A model generated the notes under the pieces. That model worked only from the letters and a program-made list of their open reading frames with translations. It was not told the DNA's origin and ran no database searches. A stretch of 34,702 nt of DNA from Qaidamihabitans albus. GTDB lineage: Bacteria > Actinomycetota > Actinomycetes > Mycobacteriales > Pseudonocardiaceae. This document shows, in pieces, positions 1 through 9,101 of this stretch (the first letter of the stretch is position 1; the number at the start of each line of letters is the position of its first letter). Location of the stretch: the NCBI RefSeq assembly GCF_016464705.1, contig NZ_JAEHOB010000002.1:601141-635842 (forward strand), written 5' to 3'. Both the position numbers and the translations under genes were made by a program.

Positions 1-26
1 CATGCGCCCGGCTACAGTGGTCACGC

Positions 27-959
27 ATGAGACGCCCCGCCTCGCCACTGCCACCGCGCAACGGCCTCGACGCCGCGCGCGTGCGGCTACCGGCCGGGGG
101 GCCGTGGGCGACCGTCCGGGACCACCTGGTCGACCGGCTGCCGCGGCTGCCGCCGCAGCGCATCGACGCGATGCTGCGCGAGCAACGGATCGTGGGCCTC
201 GACGGGCCGATCGGCATCGACACCCCGTTCGTGCCGAACACGTTCATCTGGTTCCACCGCGACCTGCCGGACGAGGTCCCGGTGCCGTACGACATCGGCA
301 TCGTCCACCGCGACGACGACCTGGTCGTGGTGGACAAACCGCACTTCATGGCGACGATCCCGCGCGGCAGGCACGTCCTGGAAACGGCTCTGGTCCGGCT
401 GCGCCGCGATCTGGAGCTGCCCGAGCTGAGCCCGGCGCACCGGCTCGACCGCGTCACCGCCGGGCTGCTCATGTTCGTCACCAGACCCGAGCTGCGTGGC
501 CCGTACCAGTCGCTGTTCCGCGACCGCGCGGTGTGCAAGGAGTACGAGGCGATCGCGCCGTACGATCCCGGGCTGCCACTGCCGCGCACGGTGCGCAGCC
601 GCATCGTCAAGGAGCGCGGCATCATCACCGCGCAGGAGGTGCCCGGCGAGCCGAACAGCGAGACCTACGTCGAGCTGCTCGAACACGCCGGCGGGCTCGG
701 CCGGTACCTGCTGGTGCCCGCGACCGGCCGCACCCATCAGCTCCGGCTGCACCTGAGCAAGCTCGGCATCCCGATCCTCGGCGACACCTTCTACCCGGTG
801 CTCACCGAAACCGCACTCGACGACTTCCGCAGGCCGCTGCAACTGCTCGCGCGGACACTGGAGTTCACCGACCCGCTCAGCGGCGAGCCTCGCCGCTTCG
901 AGAGCCGGGCGAGCCTCGCGGCGTGGTCGGCGTACGAGGACTGGGCTGCAGGCTCGTGA
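27..959 (+). CDS. RluA-family RNA pseudouridine synthase
   Basis: The 310-residue protein converts uridine to pseudouridine in RNA; which rRNA or tRNA site is modified cannot be read from sequence. It carries the RluA motif II HRLDRVTAG at residues 138-146, in which D141 is the expected catalytic aspartate, and the C-terminal segment GRTHQLRLHLSKLGIPILGD typical of the family. The N-terminal 85 residues precede the catalytic core and could be a degenerate S4-like RNA-binding region. The ATG at 27 is the first good start; little upstream sequence is present to judge a ribosome binding site. The stop codon lies inside the left arm of the hairpin at 953-998, shared with the convergent parC gene. 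Family assignment is firm, target is unknown. Confidence 0.9.
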   Translation: MRRPASPLPPRNGLDAARVRLPAGGPWATVRDHLVDRLPRLPPQRIDAMLREQRIVGLDGPIGIDTPFVPNTFIWFHRDLPDEVPVPYDIGIVHRDDDLVVVDKPHFMATIPRGRHVLETALVRLRRDLELPELSPAHRLDRVTAGLLMFVTRPELRGPYQSLFRDRAVCKEYEAIAPYDPGLPLPRTVRSRIVKERGIITAQEVPGEPNSETYVELLEHAGGLGRYLLVPATGRTHQLRLHLSKLGIPILGDTFYPVLTETALDDFRRPLQLLARTLEFTDPLSGEPRRFESRASLAAWSAYEDWAAGS

Positions 960-998
960 GTGGCTGCACGAGTTCTAACTCGTGCAGCCACTCACGAG
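953..998. terminator. Perfect 22-bp hairpin between convergent genes (repeat family copy 1)
   Basis: Arms 953-974 and 977-998 are perfect reverse complements, starting CTCGTGAGTGGCTGCACGAG, with only CT between them. It overlaps the stop codon of the pseudouridine synthase and ends 4 bases before the parC stop codon, so it can terminate transcription from both sides. There is no T-tract, as is usual in actinobacteria. The outer CTCGTGAGTG is shared with three other hairpins in this window (11698, 18265, 24592). Confidence 0.8.
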
Positions 999-1001
999 GG
1001 C

Positions 1002-3488
1002 TCAGCCGCGCTCGATCATGTGCCCGACGACGTCCGGGCCGGGGTGTGCCGCGCCGGAGCCGTCCCGGCGCGGGTCGGGTTCGGGCAGCTCCACGGCGTC
1101 GCCGTTCTTCGCCGACCCGGCGGGCCGCGGCCCGATCCACGCCACCACCAGCTCGTTCTCGCCCTTGAGGAACCGGTGCGCCCGGACTCCGGCCGTGGCG
1201 CGGCCCTTCGCGGGGTACTCCGCGAAAGGGGTCATCTTCACGCTCGACCCGGTCGCGGTGACGACCATCGGCTCGCCGTGCTCGGCGTCGTCGGTGCGGA
1301 TCGCCCCGAAGAACACCACGTGCGCATCCGCCGAAAGGTTCATCCCGGCCATCCCGCCGCCCTTGAGGCCCTGCGGCCGCACCAGCGACGCGTCGAACCG
1401 CAACAGCGCCGCCTGCGACGACACGAACGCGAAGGTCTCCGCACCGCCGGTGAGCCAGCTCGCGGCGACCACCTCGTCGCCGTCCTTGAGGCTGATCACG
1501 TCGAACTCGTCCGCCCGCACCGGCCACTCCGGAGCGCAGACCTTCACGACCCCGCGCCGCGTGCCCAGCGCCAGCCCCGGTGAGCCGGCGGCCTGCTCGC
1601 CGAGCGGCGCTATACCGACCACCCGCTCGCCCTTGGCCAGCGGCACCAGCTCCCGCGCGGGCATCCCGCCGCGCAGCGACACCGTCCCCGCCTGCTCGGG
1701 CAGTACCGGCAGCGGCAGCACGTCGGTCTTGACCGCCCGCCCCGCGCTGGTGACCAGCAGCACCTGCCCGCGGGCGGTCGAGTGCACGACGGCGGCCACC
1801 GCGTCGTGCCTGACCCGGCCACTGCGCCTGCGCGTCTCGGTGACCTCCTCCGACTCGGCGGCCGTCCTGGCGACCAGCCCGGTCGCGGACAGGATCACCT
1901 GGCACGGGTCGTCGGCGATCTCCAGCGGGCCGGCGGGCTTCGACGCCGCGAGCACCTCCTTCAGGTCGCCGTCGACCAGCGCCGTGCGCCGCTCGGTGGG
2001 GAAGTCCTTGGCGATCTGGCCCAGTTCCTTCGACACCAGCTTCTTGAGCACGGTGTCGTCGTCGAGGATCGTCGACAGCTCGGCGATCTCCTCGCGCAGC
2101 CGTTCCTGCTCGGCCTCGAGCTCGATCTTGTCGTACTTGGTGAGCCGCCGCAGGGGCGTGTCGAGGATGTAGGTCGCCTGGATCTCGGACAGCTTGAACT
2201 GCTTCATCAGGCCGTCCTTCGCGGCCTGGGCGTTGTCGCTGCCCCGGATCAGCCTGATCACCTTGTCGATGTCGAGCAGCGCCTTGAGCAGGCCCTCGAC
2301 CAGGTGCAGGCGCTCCTCCCGCTTGCGCCGCCGGTAGCGCGTGCGCCGGGTGACGACCTCGTAGCGGTGCGCGAGGAAGACCTCGAGCAGCTCCTTGAGG
2401 CCCAGCGTGCGCGGCTTGCCGTCGACGAGCACCAGGTTGTTGATGCCGAAGGACTGCTCCAGCGGCGTGAGCCGGTAGAGGTCGGCCAGCAGCGCCTGCG
2501 GGTTCACCCCGACCTTGCACTCGATCACCAGCCGGGTGCCGTTCTCCCGGTCGGTCAGGTCCTTCACGTCAGCGATGCCGGTGAGCCGCTTGGACTTGTT
2601 GACCTCGTCGGTGATCTTCTCGATGACCTTCTCCGGGCCCACGCCGTAGGGCAGTTCGGTGACGGTGATCGCCTGCCTGCCCCGGCTGCCCTCGAGCGGA
2701 CCGGTCTGCACCTGCGCGCGCATCCGGACCACGCCGCGGCCGGTCTCGTAGGCCCGCCGCACCTCGTCGAGACCGAGCAGCATGCCGCCGGTCGGCAGGT
2801 CGGGGCCGGGCACGAACTCCATGAGCTTGTCCAGCGACGCGCCGGGATGGGTGATCAGCCAGCGCGCCGCGGCGATCACCTCGCCCAGGTTGTGCGGGAT
2901 CATGTTGGTCGCCATGCCGACGGCGATCCCGGAAGTGCCATTGACCAGCAGGTTCGGGAATGCCGCAGGCAGTACCGTCGGCTCCTCCAGCGAGCCGTCG
3001 TAGTTGGGCCGGAAGTCGACGGTCTCCTCACCGAGCTCGCCGACGAGCAGCATCGCCTCGGGCGACATCCGCGCCTCGGTGTACCGGCTCGCGGCCGGGC
3101 CGTCGTCCGGCGAGCCGAAGTTGCCGTGCCCGTCGACGAGCGGCACGTTCATCGAGAAGTCCTGCGCCAGCCGCACCATCGCGTCGTAGATCGCGGTGTC
3201 ACCGTGCGGGTGGTAGCGGCCCATCACGTCGCCGACGACGCGCGAGGACTTCACGTAGGCGTGCGTCGGCCGGTACCCGTTCTGGTTCATCGAGTACAGG
3301 ATCCGGCGGTGCACGGGCTTGAGGCCGTCCCGCGCGTCGGGCAACGCGCGCGAGTGGATCACCGAGTAGGCGTACTCCAGGTAGGAGTCCTCCATCTCGG
3401 TCTTCACCGGGTTCTCGAAGACCTGCGCGCCCGGCTGGTCGAACGCGGAAGGGTCGACCCGGGTGACTGTGCTCTTGCGGCGTGCCAT
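1002..3488 (-). CDS. parC: DNA topoisomerase IV subunit A
   Basis: The 828-residue protein is the DNA breakage-reunion subunit of a type IIA topoisomerase. The winged-helix region has the quinolone-determining segment [10 protein letters not shown] (93-102), with T98 and D102 at the positions equivalent to S83 and D87 of E. coli GyrA. The active-site tyrosine is Y136 in SRYTEAR. The tower and coiled-coil region (about 340-490) is followed by a beta-pinwheel-like C-terminal domain that lacks an obvious GyrA-box, which favours ParC over GyrA. The start ATG follows the parE stop by 16 bases with GGGAG between them, so the two genes form an operon. A second gyrase-like paralogue is an alternative, but pairing with a ParE-type partner supports topoisomerase IV. 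Confidence 0.93.
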   Translation of the reverse strand: MARRKSTVTRVDPSAFDQPGAQVFENPVKTEMEDSYLEYAYSVIHSRALPDARDGLKPVHRRILYSMNQNGYRPTHAYVKSSRVVGDVMGRYHPHGDTAIYDAMVRLAQDFSMNVPLVDGHGNFGSPDDGPAASRYTEARMSPEAMLLVGELGEETVDFRPNYDGSLEEPTVLPAAFPNLLVNGTSGIAVGMATNMIPHNLGEVIAAARWLITHPGASLDKLMEFVPGPDLPTGGMLLGLDEVRRAYETGRGVVRMRAQVQTGPLEGSRGRQAITVTELPYGVGPEKVIEKITDEVNKSKRLTGIADVKDLTDRENGTRLVIECKVGVNPQALLADLYRLTPLEQSFGINNLVLVDGKPRTLGLKELLEVFLAHRYEVVTRRTRYRRRKREERLHLVEGLLKALLDIDKVIRLIRGSDNAQAAKDGLMKQFKLSEIQATYILDTPLRRLTKYDKIELEAEQERLREEIAELSTILDDDTVLKKLVSKELGQIAKDFPTERRTALVDGDLKEVLAASKPAGPLEIADDPCQVILSATGLVARTAAESEEVTETRRRSGRVRHDAVAAVVHSTARGQVLLVTSAGRAVKTDVLPLPVLPEQAGTVSLRGGMPARELVPLAKGERVVGIAPLGEQAAGSPGLALGTRRGVVKVCAPEWPVRADEFDVISLKDGDEVVAASWLTGGAETFAFVSSQAALLRFDASLVRPQGLKGGGMAGMNLSADAHVVFFGAIRTDDAEHGEPMVVTATGSSVKMTPFAEYPAKGRATAGVRAHRFLKGENELVVAWIGPRPAGSAKNGDAVELPEPDPRRDGSGAAHPGPDVVGHMIERG

Positions 3489-3504
3489 GGGTTTGCGTTA
3501 CTCC

Positions 3505-5562
3505 CTAGATGTCGATCGCGGCCTGGTCCACCCGCGCGGCCGACTCGATCAGCCAGTTGCGCCGCGGTTCGACCTTCTCCCCCATCAACAGCTCGAGTGC
3601 GGCCTCGGCCGCCTCGGCGTCGTCGAAGTTGATGCGGCGGACCGACCGGGTCGCCGGGTTCATCGTGGTCTCCCACAGCTCGTCGGCGTCCATCTCACCG
3701 AGCCCCTTGAACCGGGGCACCGGCTTGTCGACGCTCTTGCCCGCGCTCTCGAGCTCGGCGACCACCGCCTCCATCTCCCGCTCGGTGAACGTGTAGCGGG
3801 TCTCCGAGTTGCGGCCCTTGGTGAGGACCTTGTGCAGCGGCGGCATCGCCGCGAACAGGCGCCCCTCCTCGATGACCGGGCGCATGTACTTCGCGAAAAG
3901 CGTGATGAGCAGGGTGCGGATGTGCGATCCGTCGACGTCCGCGTCGGCCATCAGGATCACCCGGCCGTAGCGCATGGCGGACATGTCGAACGTCCGGCCG
4001 GTACCGGCGCCGAGCACCTGCACTATCGAGGCGATCTCGGCGTTCTTCAGGGTGTCGCCGAGGCCGGCCTTCTGCACGTTGAGGATCTTGCCGCGCAGCG
4101 GCAGCAGCGCCTGGTACTCCGAGACCCGCGCCATCCGGGCGGAGCCCAGCGCGCTGTCGCCCTCCACCAGGAACAGCTCGCTGCGGGAGACGCCGGTGGT
4201 GCGGCAGTCCACCAGCTTCGGCGGCATGGCCGCACCCTCCAGCGCGGTCTTGCGCCTGGCTGCGTCCTTCTGCTGCTTCTGGGCGAGGCGGACGCGGGAG
4301 GCGTCGACCACCTTCTGCAGCACCGTCTTCGCCTCGGACTTGGTCCTGCGGTGCTCGGTCCAGGACTTCAGCTCCTTCTCCACGATGCCCTGGACGACCT
4401 TGGTGATCCCGGCGGTGGAGAGCTCGTCCTTGGTCTGCGAGGTGAACTGCGGTTCGGGGATCCGCACGTGGATCACCGCGGTCATGCCTTCGAGGACGTC
4501 GTCCAGCGTCGGCGGGTCCTCTTTGGCCTTGAGCAGGCCGCGGGTCTTGGAGATGGCCTCCTGCAGGGCCTTCACGACCGCCCGGTCGAAACCCTTGCGA
4601 TGGGTGCCGCCGTGCACGTTGCGGATCGTGTTCGTGAAGCTCTCGACGGTTCGCTCGTACCCGGTGCCCCAGCGGAGCGCGACCTCGACCTCCGCATGGC
4701 GCTCCACATTGGACTGCATGACGCCGTTCTCGTCGGCGGCGTTCTCCTTGTAGGTGCCCTCGCCCTTGAGGAGCAGTGTGCCGCAGACCGCCCTGTCCCC
4801 GGCGGGGGCCAGGAAGTCGACCATGTCGACGAGACCGTTCGGGTAGTGGAAGGTCTCCTCGTTGATCGTCCCCTCGATGGCGGTGCGCAGTACGTAGGTG
4901 ACGCCGGGCACGAGGAACGCGGTGTGCCGCAGCTTCGCCCGCACGTCGTCGGCGTCGAGCGCGGCCCCGGTCTCGAAGTAGCGGGCGTCGTGCCAGTAGC
5001 GGATCGACGTGCCGGTGGACTCGCCGCGCTTCATCTTCCGGACGACCCGCAGGCCGGACTGCCGGGTGAACTTCGCCTTGGGGCCCGGCCCGTCGAACAC
5101 GCCCGGCACGCCGCGGGCGAAGGACATCTCGTGCACCTTGCCGTCCCGCTTGACCGTGACATCGAAGCGGTGCGACAGCGCGTTGACGGCGGAGGCGCCG
5201 ACGCCGTGCAGGCCGCCGGACGCCTTGTACCCGGAACCGCCGAACTTGCCGCCCGCGTGCAGCCTGGTGAGCACCAGCTCGACGCCGGAGAGGCCGGACT
5301 TGGCGTGCTTGCCGGTGGGGATGCCGCGGCCGTCGTCGTCCACCTGGACGCTGCCGTCCGCGTGCAGGGTCACCACGACCTTCGTGGCGTGCCCGGCGAC
5401 CCCCTCGTCCGTCGAGTTGTCGACCACCTCGGTGAAGAGGTGGTTGATGCCGCGGCTGTCGGTAGACCCGATGTACATACCGGGCCGTTTCCGAACCGCT
5501 TCCAGACCCTCCAGATGCGTCAGGTCGTCAGCCCCGTAGAAGGTCTCAGCAGAAGCAGTCAC
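3505..5562 (-). CDS. parE: DNA topoisomerase IV subunit B (ATPase)
   Basis: From the chosen GTG the protein has 685 residues. The GHKL ATPase domain shows EVVDNSTDEG and DDGRGIP, the Gly-rich lid GGLHGVGASAVNALS follows, and the TOPRIM domain has EGDSA (E467) and the metal-binding DADVDG (D540, D542). The frame is open upstream to 5715, but the GTG at 5562 is preferred: GGGAGA lies 8 bases upstream, the conserved family sequence begins directly after (TFYGADDL), and the predicted promoter -10 at 5691-5696 would put the more distal starts upstream of the transcript. It is the first gene of the parE-parC operon and sits behind a LexA box at 5706-5721. Confidence 0.92.
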   Translation of the reverse strand: MTASAETFYGADDLTHLEGLEAVRKRPGMYIGSTDSRGINHLFTEVVDNSTDEGVAGHATKVVVTLHADGSVQVDDDGRGIPTGKHAKSGLSGVELVLTRLHAGGKFGGSGYKASGGLHGVGASAVNALSHRFDVTVKRDGKVHEMSFARGVPGVFDGPGPKAKFTRQSGLRVVRKMKRGESTGTSIRYWHDARYFETGAALDADDVRAKLRHTAFLVPGVTYVLRTAIEGTINEETFHYPNGLVDMVDFLAPAGDRAVCGTLLLKGEGTYKENAADENGVMQSNVERHAEVEVALRWGTGYERTVESFTNTIRNVHGGTHRKGFDRAVVKALQEAISKTRGLLKAKEDPPTLDDVLEGMTAVIHVRIPEPQFTSQTKDELSTAGITKVVQGIVEKELKSWTEHRRTKSEAKTVLQKVVDASRVRLAQKQQKDAARRKTALEGAAMPPKLVDCRTTGVSRSELFLVEGDSALGSARMARVSEYQALLPLRGKILNVQKAGLGDTLKNAEIASIVQVLGAGTGRTFDMSAMRYGRVILMADADVDGSHIRTLLITLFAKYMRPVIEEGRLFAAMPPLHKVLTKGRNSETRYTFTEREMEAVVAELESAGKSVDKPVPRFKGLGEMDADELWETTMNPATRSVRRINFDDAEAAEAALELLMGEKVEPRRNWLIESAARVDQAAIDI

Positions 5563-5690
5563 AGGGTCGTTCTCCCAGAGTGTGGCGTACACGGGTGCTC
5601 GGCCTGCCGTGGTCGGCGGCGACTCACCGTACTGCAGGGTATCGGGCCCGCTCGACATTCCCGCCGTGAGAACCGCCAACCCGGCGGCCC

Positions 5691-5696
5691 ATACTA
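5691..5696 (-). promoter_or_regulatory. Candidate -10 element of the parE-parC promoter
   Basis: Read on the minus strand this is TAGTAT, a good actinobacterial -10 hexamer, placed about 120 bases upstream of the parE GTG. The SOS box lies just upstream where the -35 region would be. No strong separate -35 hexamer is visible at the ideal spacing. Confidence 0.5.
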
Positions 5697-5705
5697 GCGC
5701 AGCAC

Positions 5706-5721
5706 TCGAACTCAAGTTCGA
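5706..5721 (-). promoter_or_regulatory. LexA (SOS) box upstream of parE
   Basis: The sequence TCGAAC-TCAA-GTTCGA is a perfect match to the mycobacterial/actinobacterial LexA box TCGAAC-N4-GTTCGA. It lies in the 177-base gap between the end of the polymerase gene (5740) and parE, and overlaps the expected -35 region of a promoter facing parE. LexA bound here would block that promoter until DNA damage triggers its self-cleavage. The polymerase gene ends before the box, so the box is not in front of it. Confidence 0.75.
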
Positions 5722-5739
5722 ACGCCGCGCGGGCCGGAC

Positions 5740-6798
5740 TCAGGTTTCCGCGGGTGGCTCGAACTCGGCGCGCACGCCGAGCAGCCGCACCGGCCGGGTC
5801 AGCTCGAACCGGTCCAGCACGGCGAGGGCGGCCCGTTCCAGGGTGCCCGGGTCGCCGGTCGGCGCGTCGAGGGTGGTGCTGCGGGTCTGCGTGACGAACG
5901 GCGCGAACCGCACCTTCACCGCCACCCGCAGCGCGGGCCGCCCCTCGTCGGCCACGTCCCGCGCCACCCGCCCGGCCAGCAGGGCCACCTGCGCCTCGAT
6001 CTCCGCCCGGTCCTCCAGGTTCCGCTGGAAGGTCGTCTCGCGGCTGCGTGAGCGTGGCACGTACGGGGTCGCCACGACCTCCGTGCTGCCGCCGCCGAGC
6101 GCGAGGATCCGGTACCACGGCCCCAGGTTCGGCCCGAACCTGGCGGCGAGCTCGGCCGGATCGGCCCTGGCCAGCGCCGCGACCGTGGAAAGGCCCGCCT
6201 CGGCCAGCTTCCGCGCCGTCTTTCGGCCGATGCCCCACAGCGCGTCGGTGGGCAGCCCGGCCATGACCGCCACCCAGTTCTCCCTGGTGAGCCGGTAGAT
6301 CCCGGCCGGCTTGGCGAAGCCGGTGGCGAGCTTGGCGCGCAGCTTGTTGTCCCCGATCCCGACCGAGCAGGACAGCCCGGTCTCGGCCGCCACGGTCCGC
6401 CGCACGCGCGCCGCGAGCGCCTCCGGATCGGCGGTGCGGGCACCGAGGAACGCCTCGTCCCAGCCAAGCACCTCGACGATCACCGGCAGCTCGCGCAGCG
6501 CCGCCATGACCCGCTGCGACACCTCCTCGTAGGCGCTCGCGTCGGTGGGCAGGAACACCGCCTCCGGGCAGCGTTTGGCAGCCGTGCGCAGCGGCATTCC
6601 GGAGTGGATGCCGAACTCCCTCGCCTCGTAGGACGCCGTGGCCACGACCGCGCGCTCGGCGGGGTCGCCGGAGCCGCCGACCACGACCGGGCGGCCGCGC
6701 AGCTCCGGATGCCGCGCGATCTCGACCGCCGCGATGAACTGGTCCAGGTCGACGTGCAGGATCCAGTTCCCGGTAGTGCCGGTAGCCGCCGCGTCCAC
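5740..6798 (-). CDS. dinB: Y-family DNA polymerase IV, DinB2-like
   Basis: This 352-residue translesion polymerase has the palm motif HVDLDQF (D17), the second acidic pair in GWDEAFLG (D114, E115) and the fingers/thumb motif VGIGDNKLRAK. The little-finger domain fills the last 110 residues. Residue 22, the steric-gate position after DQF, is isoleucine rather than Phe or Tyr; in mycobacterial DinB2 a non-aromatic residue there allows ribonucleotide use. No C-terminal clamp-binding QLxLF-type motif is visible. The GTG at 6798 is chosen because the conserved core begins within 15 residues; the frame runs open further upstream but that part overlaps oppositely oriented genes. It is divergent from the small gene at 6859. 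Confidence 0.88.
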   Translation of the reverse strand: MDAAATGTTGNWILHVDLDQFIAAVEIARHPELRGRPVVVGGSGDPAERAVVATASYEAREFGIHSGMPLRTAAKRCPEAVFLPTDASAYEEVSQRVMAALRELPVIVEVLGWDEAFLGARTADPEALAARVRRTVAAETGLSCSVGIGDNKLRAKLATGFAKPAGIYRLTRENWVAVMAGLPTDALWGIGRKTARKLAEAGLSTVAALARADPAELAARFGPNLGPWYRILALGGGSTEVVATPYVPRSRSRETTFQRNLEDRAEIEAQVALLAGRVARDVADEGRPALRVAVKVRFAPFVTQTRSTTLDAPTGDPGTLERAALAVLDRFELTRPVRLLGVRAEFEPPAET

Positions 6799-6858
6799 GG
6801 GATCAGTATGTGCCGGCGGCGGGGTTCGGCGCGCGGATCGCGCGGGTATCCGGAGCCG

Positions 6859-7092
6859 ATGAACCAGAACGAGCAGGACCAGCAGCACGACCAGCAGGAG
6901 TACCTGGATCGCGTCGCCGAGCGGGAGGCGAACCGGAGCGCGCCGGTCGAGAACGACGCGGGCGTCATCGACGAGCCGGAGGCGCAACCGGGCCGGGCCG
7001 CCGTGTCGCGGCGGACCACGGAGGCCGACCCCACCGGCAACCTGAACCCGACCGACCTCCCGCCGGAGGGCAAGGACACCGCGGAGGGTTGA
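6859..7092 (+). CDS. Small acidic, Gln/Asp-rich protein of unknown function
   Basis: The predicted 77-residue protein begins MNQNEQDQQHDQQEYLDRV and is rich in Gln, Asp, Glu and Pro, with no predicted membrane segment or signal peptide. It is probably disordered. GGAG at 6852-6855 gives a suitable ribosome binding site for the ATG. It is followed after 73 bases by the CBS-domain gene in the same direction, and is divergent from the polymerase gene. I do not recognise a named family. Composition is unlike a random GC-rich frame (low Arg/Ala), which supports it as a real gene. Confidence 0.7.
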   Translation: MNQNEQDQQHDQQEYLDRVAEREANRSAPVENDAGVIDEPEAQPGRAAVSRRTTEADPTGNLNPTDLPPEGKDTAEG

Positions 7093-7165
7093 GCCCCGCG
7101 TGGCACCGGGTACGCGAAGACCACGGAAGAGACCACGAAGCAGGGAAGTGAGGAGGTGCACGGCC

Positions 7166-7585
7166 ATGGCACAGCTCGTCCGCGAGCTCATGACGGCCGA
7201 TCCGGAGGTGCTGCCCCGCGACGCACCGGTCCGGCAGGCGGCGCAGCGGATGCGTGACCGGGGCATCGGCGACGTGCTCGTGGTGGACGACGGCCGGTTG
7301 TGCGGCGTCGTCACCGACCGCGACATCGTGGTGCGGGCGCTCGCCGAGCGCGACGACCTCTCCGGCACCGAGCTGCGCGAGGTGTGCAGCGAGCAGCTCA
7401 TCACGGCCTCGCCCAACGAGGAGGCCGGCAACGCGATCGCGCGGATGCGCGAGCACGCGATCCGGCGGGTCGCGGTCGTCGACGAGGGCCGGCCAGTCGG
7501 GGTGTTCTCCATCGGCGACGCGGCGATCGAGCGGGACCCCCGCTCCGCGCTGAGCGACATCAGCGCCGCGCCCGCCAACACGTGA
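7166..7585 (+). CDS. CBS-domain pair protein
   Basis: The 139-residue protein consists almost only of two CBS domains (about residues 7-60 and 72-128), the second repeat showing [21 protein letters not shown]. Such stand-alone Bateman modules bind adenine nucleotides and act as energy or redox sensors, often through a partner that is not encoded nearby. The ATG at 7166 follows GGAGGTG at 7152 with good spacing; the frame is open 22 codons upstream without a better site. There is no catalytic domain. The next gene (RNase Z) is in the same direction, but a short hairpin separates them. Confidence 0.88.
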   Translation: MAQLVRELMTADPEVLPRDAPVRQAAQRMRDRGIGDVLVVDDGRLCGVVTDRDIVVRALAERDDLSGTELREVCSEQLITASPNEEAGNAIARMREHAIRRVAVVDEGRPVGVFSIGDAAIERDPRSALSDISAAPANT

Positions 7586-7586
7586 T

Positions 7587-7604
7587 CCGGCCGCCGCGGG
7601 CCGG
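7587..7604 (+). terminator. Short GC hairpin after the CBS gene
   Basis: The arms CCGGCC and GGCCGG with a 6-base loop lie 2 bases after the stop codon of the CBS-domain gene. The stem is short and has no T-tract, so it may be weak or coincidental. Confidence 0.35.
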
Positions 7605-7631
7605 CGCGGGGAGGCCATAGGGTCGACATCC

Positions 7632-8576
7632 GTGTCGGCCCGCGAGCTGGTCGTGCTGGGCACCGCGAGCCAGGTGCCCGGCCGCGACCGCAACCACAAC
7701 GGATACCTCCTGCGCTGGGACACCGAGGGGCTGCTGTTCGACCCCGGTGAGGGCACCCAGCGGCAGCTCCTGCTGGCCGGTGTGCCCGCCGCCGCGATCA
7801 CCCGGATCTGCCTGACCCACTTCCACGGCGACCACTGCCTCGGTGTGCCCGGGATCGTGCAGCGGCTCTCGCTGGACGGCGTGCCGCACCCGGTCACGGC
7901 GCACTACCCGGCCTCGGGCGCGCGGTTCTTCGCGCGGCTGCGGAACGCCAGCGTGTTCCACGAGGTGGCCGAGCTCGTCGAGGAGCCGGTTGAGCGGGAC
8001 GGCCCGATCGCCACCGGCGCGTTCGGCGAGCTGGTGGCGCTGCGCCTGGACCATCCGGTCGAGTCTTTCGGCTACCGGCTGGCCGAGCCGGACGGCCGCC
8101 GGATGTTGCCGGAGCAGCTGGCCCGGCGCGGCGTGACAGGACCGGACATCGGGCGGCTGCAGCGCAGCGGGTCGATCCGCGTCGGCGGGCGCACCGTCAG
8201 GCTGGAGCAGGTCAGCGAGCCACGCCGTGGGCAGCGGTTCGCGTTCGTCATGGACACCCGGCTGTGCGCCGCCGTCTACCGGTTGGCCGACGGCGCCGAC
8301 CTGCTGGTGACCGAGTCGACGTTCCTGTCGGCGGACGCCGGGCTCGCCGAACGGTACGGGCATCTCACGGCGGCGCAGGCGGGCCAGGTCGCGGCGGAGT
8401 GCGACGTCCGGAAGCTGGTGCTGACGCACTTCTCCCAGCGCTATCGCGATCCGGCGGCCTTTCACACCGAAGCCGCGCGGGAGTTCGGCGGGGAGATCGT
8501 GGTGGCCGCCGACCTGGACCGGATCGCCGTGCCGAAGCGTCATTCCGGCGGCAGCCGCAGCTCCCCGTCGTCGTAG
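7632..8576 (+). CDS. rnz: Ribonuclease Z
   Basis: The 314-residue metallo-beta-lactamase-fold endonuclease trims the 3' ends of tRNA precursors. The zinc motif is THFHGDH at residues 62-68 (H63, H65, D67, H68), and further ligands are expected at D229 in FVMDTR and H270 in [10 protein letters not shown]. The family exosite insertion region follows the first motif. Translation starts at a GTG. The C-terminal 12 residues overlap, on the opposite strand, the end of the retropepsin-like gene by 37 bases. Length and motif order match short-form RNase Z. Confidence 0.9.
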   Translation: MSARELVVLGTASQVPGRDRNHNGYLLRWDTEGLLFDPGEGTQRQLLLAGVPAAAITRICLTHFHGDHCLGVPGIVQRLSLDGVPHPVTAHYPASGARFFARLRNASVFHEVAELVEEPVERDGPIATGAFGELVALRLDHPVESFGYRLAEPDGRRMLPEQLARRGVTGPDIGRLQRSGSIRVGGRTVRLEQVSEPRRGQRFAFVMDTRLCAAVYRLADGADLLVTESTFLSADAGLAERYGHLTAAQAGQVAAECDVRKLVLTHFSQRYRDPAAFHTEAAREFGGEIVVAADLDRIAVPKRHSGGSRSSPSS

Positions 8577-9064
8577 TCGACCACCACGTAGTCGAACCGG
8601 CTCAGCAGGTCGGAGCCGAGCAGTCCTTGCAGACCCTGACCCCGCTCGGGGCCGGGCAGCTCGGTGACCGCGATCTCGGCCGAGCCGAGCGGGACGTCGC
8701 CGGCCTGCCATCGCTGCACCGCGGCGATCGGCACGCGGTCCTCACCGACCAGCCCGGTGATGCGCTGCCGTTCACCAGTCCTTCGGAGGCCGACCTCGTC
8801 GGCTACCTGTGTATCCACGAGGCTGCGGGAGGCGCCGGTGTCGAGCGCGAACCGGTACGGGCCCTGGCCGTCGATGGTGACCGGCACGAAGGCGAGGGTC
8901 GCCTGCCCCTCCTCCGCGACCCGCAGCGGCACAGTCCGCAGATCAGGCGAGTCGGGCGGCTCCGCGGGTGCGCCGAACGGATCACCACCCTCGCCCCGGC
9001 AGCCGCTCACCAGACTCAGCGTGAGCAGCGCGGTGAACACCCCGGCCGTCGTCGGCGTCCGCAT
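8540..9064 (-). CDS. Retropepsin-like aspartyl protease lipoprotein
   Basis: The 174-residue protein has an N-terminal signal with a lipobox (LVSGC, C22), so it is predicted to be anchored outside the membrane. The body carries the retroviral-type aspartic protease signature FALDTGAS (D75 as catalytic Asp) and a downstream [18 protein letters not shown] segment that matches the conserved hydrophobic Gly loop of retropepsins. Such single-domain enzymes act as dimers. The ATG at 9064 gives a clean signal peptide, although the ribosome binding site is weak. It lies 37 bases after the HAD gene in the same direction and overlaps the 3' end of RNase Z. The substrate is unknown. Confidence 0.8.
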   Translation of the reverse strand: MRTPTTAGVFTALLTLSLVSGCRGEGGDPFGAPAEPPDSPDLRTVPLRVAEEGQATLAFVPVTIDGQGPYRFALDTGASRSLVDTQVADEVGLRRTGERQRITGLVGEDRVPIAAVQRWQAGDVPLGSAEIAVTELPGPERGQGLQGLLGSDLLSRFDYVVVDYDDGELRLPPE

Positions 9065-9101
9065 GGCCGTGGCGTACCCGGCACGCGGCGGCCGAAACCG
9101 G

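Noticed and set aside
1782-3632. Long plus-strand open frame antisense to parC
   Set aside because: Its composition (Val, Asp, Leu, Gly, Arg-rich, no domain) is a shadow of the minus-strand gene in GC-rich DNA.
5563-5715. N-terminal extension of parE to 5715
   Set aside because: The predicted promoter -10 is at 5691-5696, so a 5715 start would lie upstream of the transcript, and no conserved sequence is found before residue T53 of that frame.
6799-7629. N-terminal extension of the DNA polymerase frame
   Set aside because: It lies antisense to the small acidic and CBS genes, has no polymerase motifs, and the GTG at 6798 gives a normal length.
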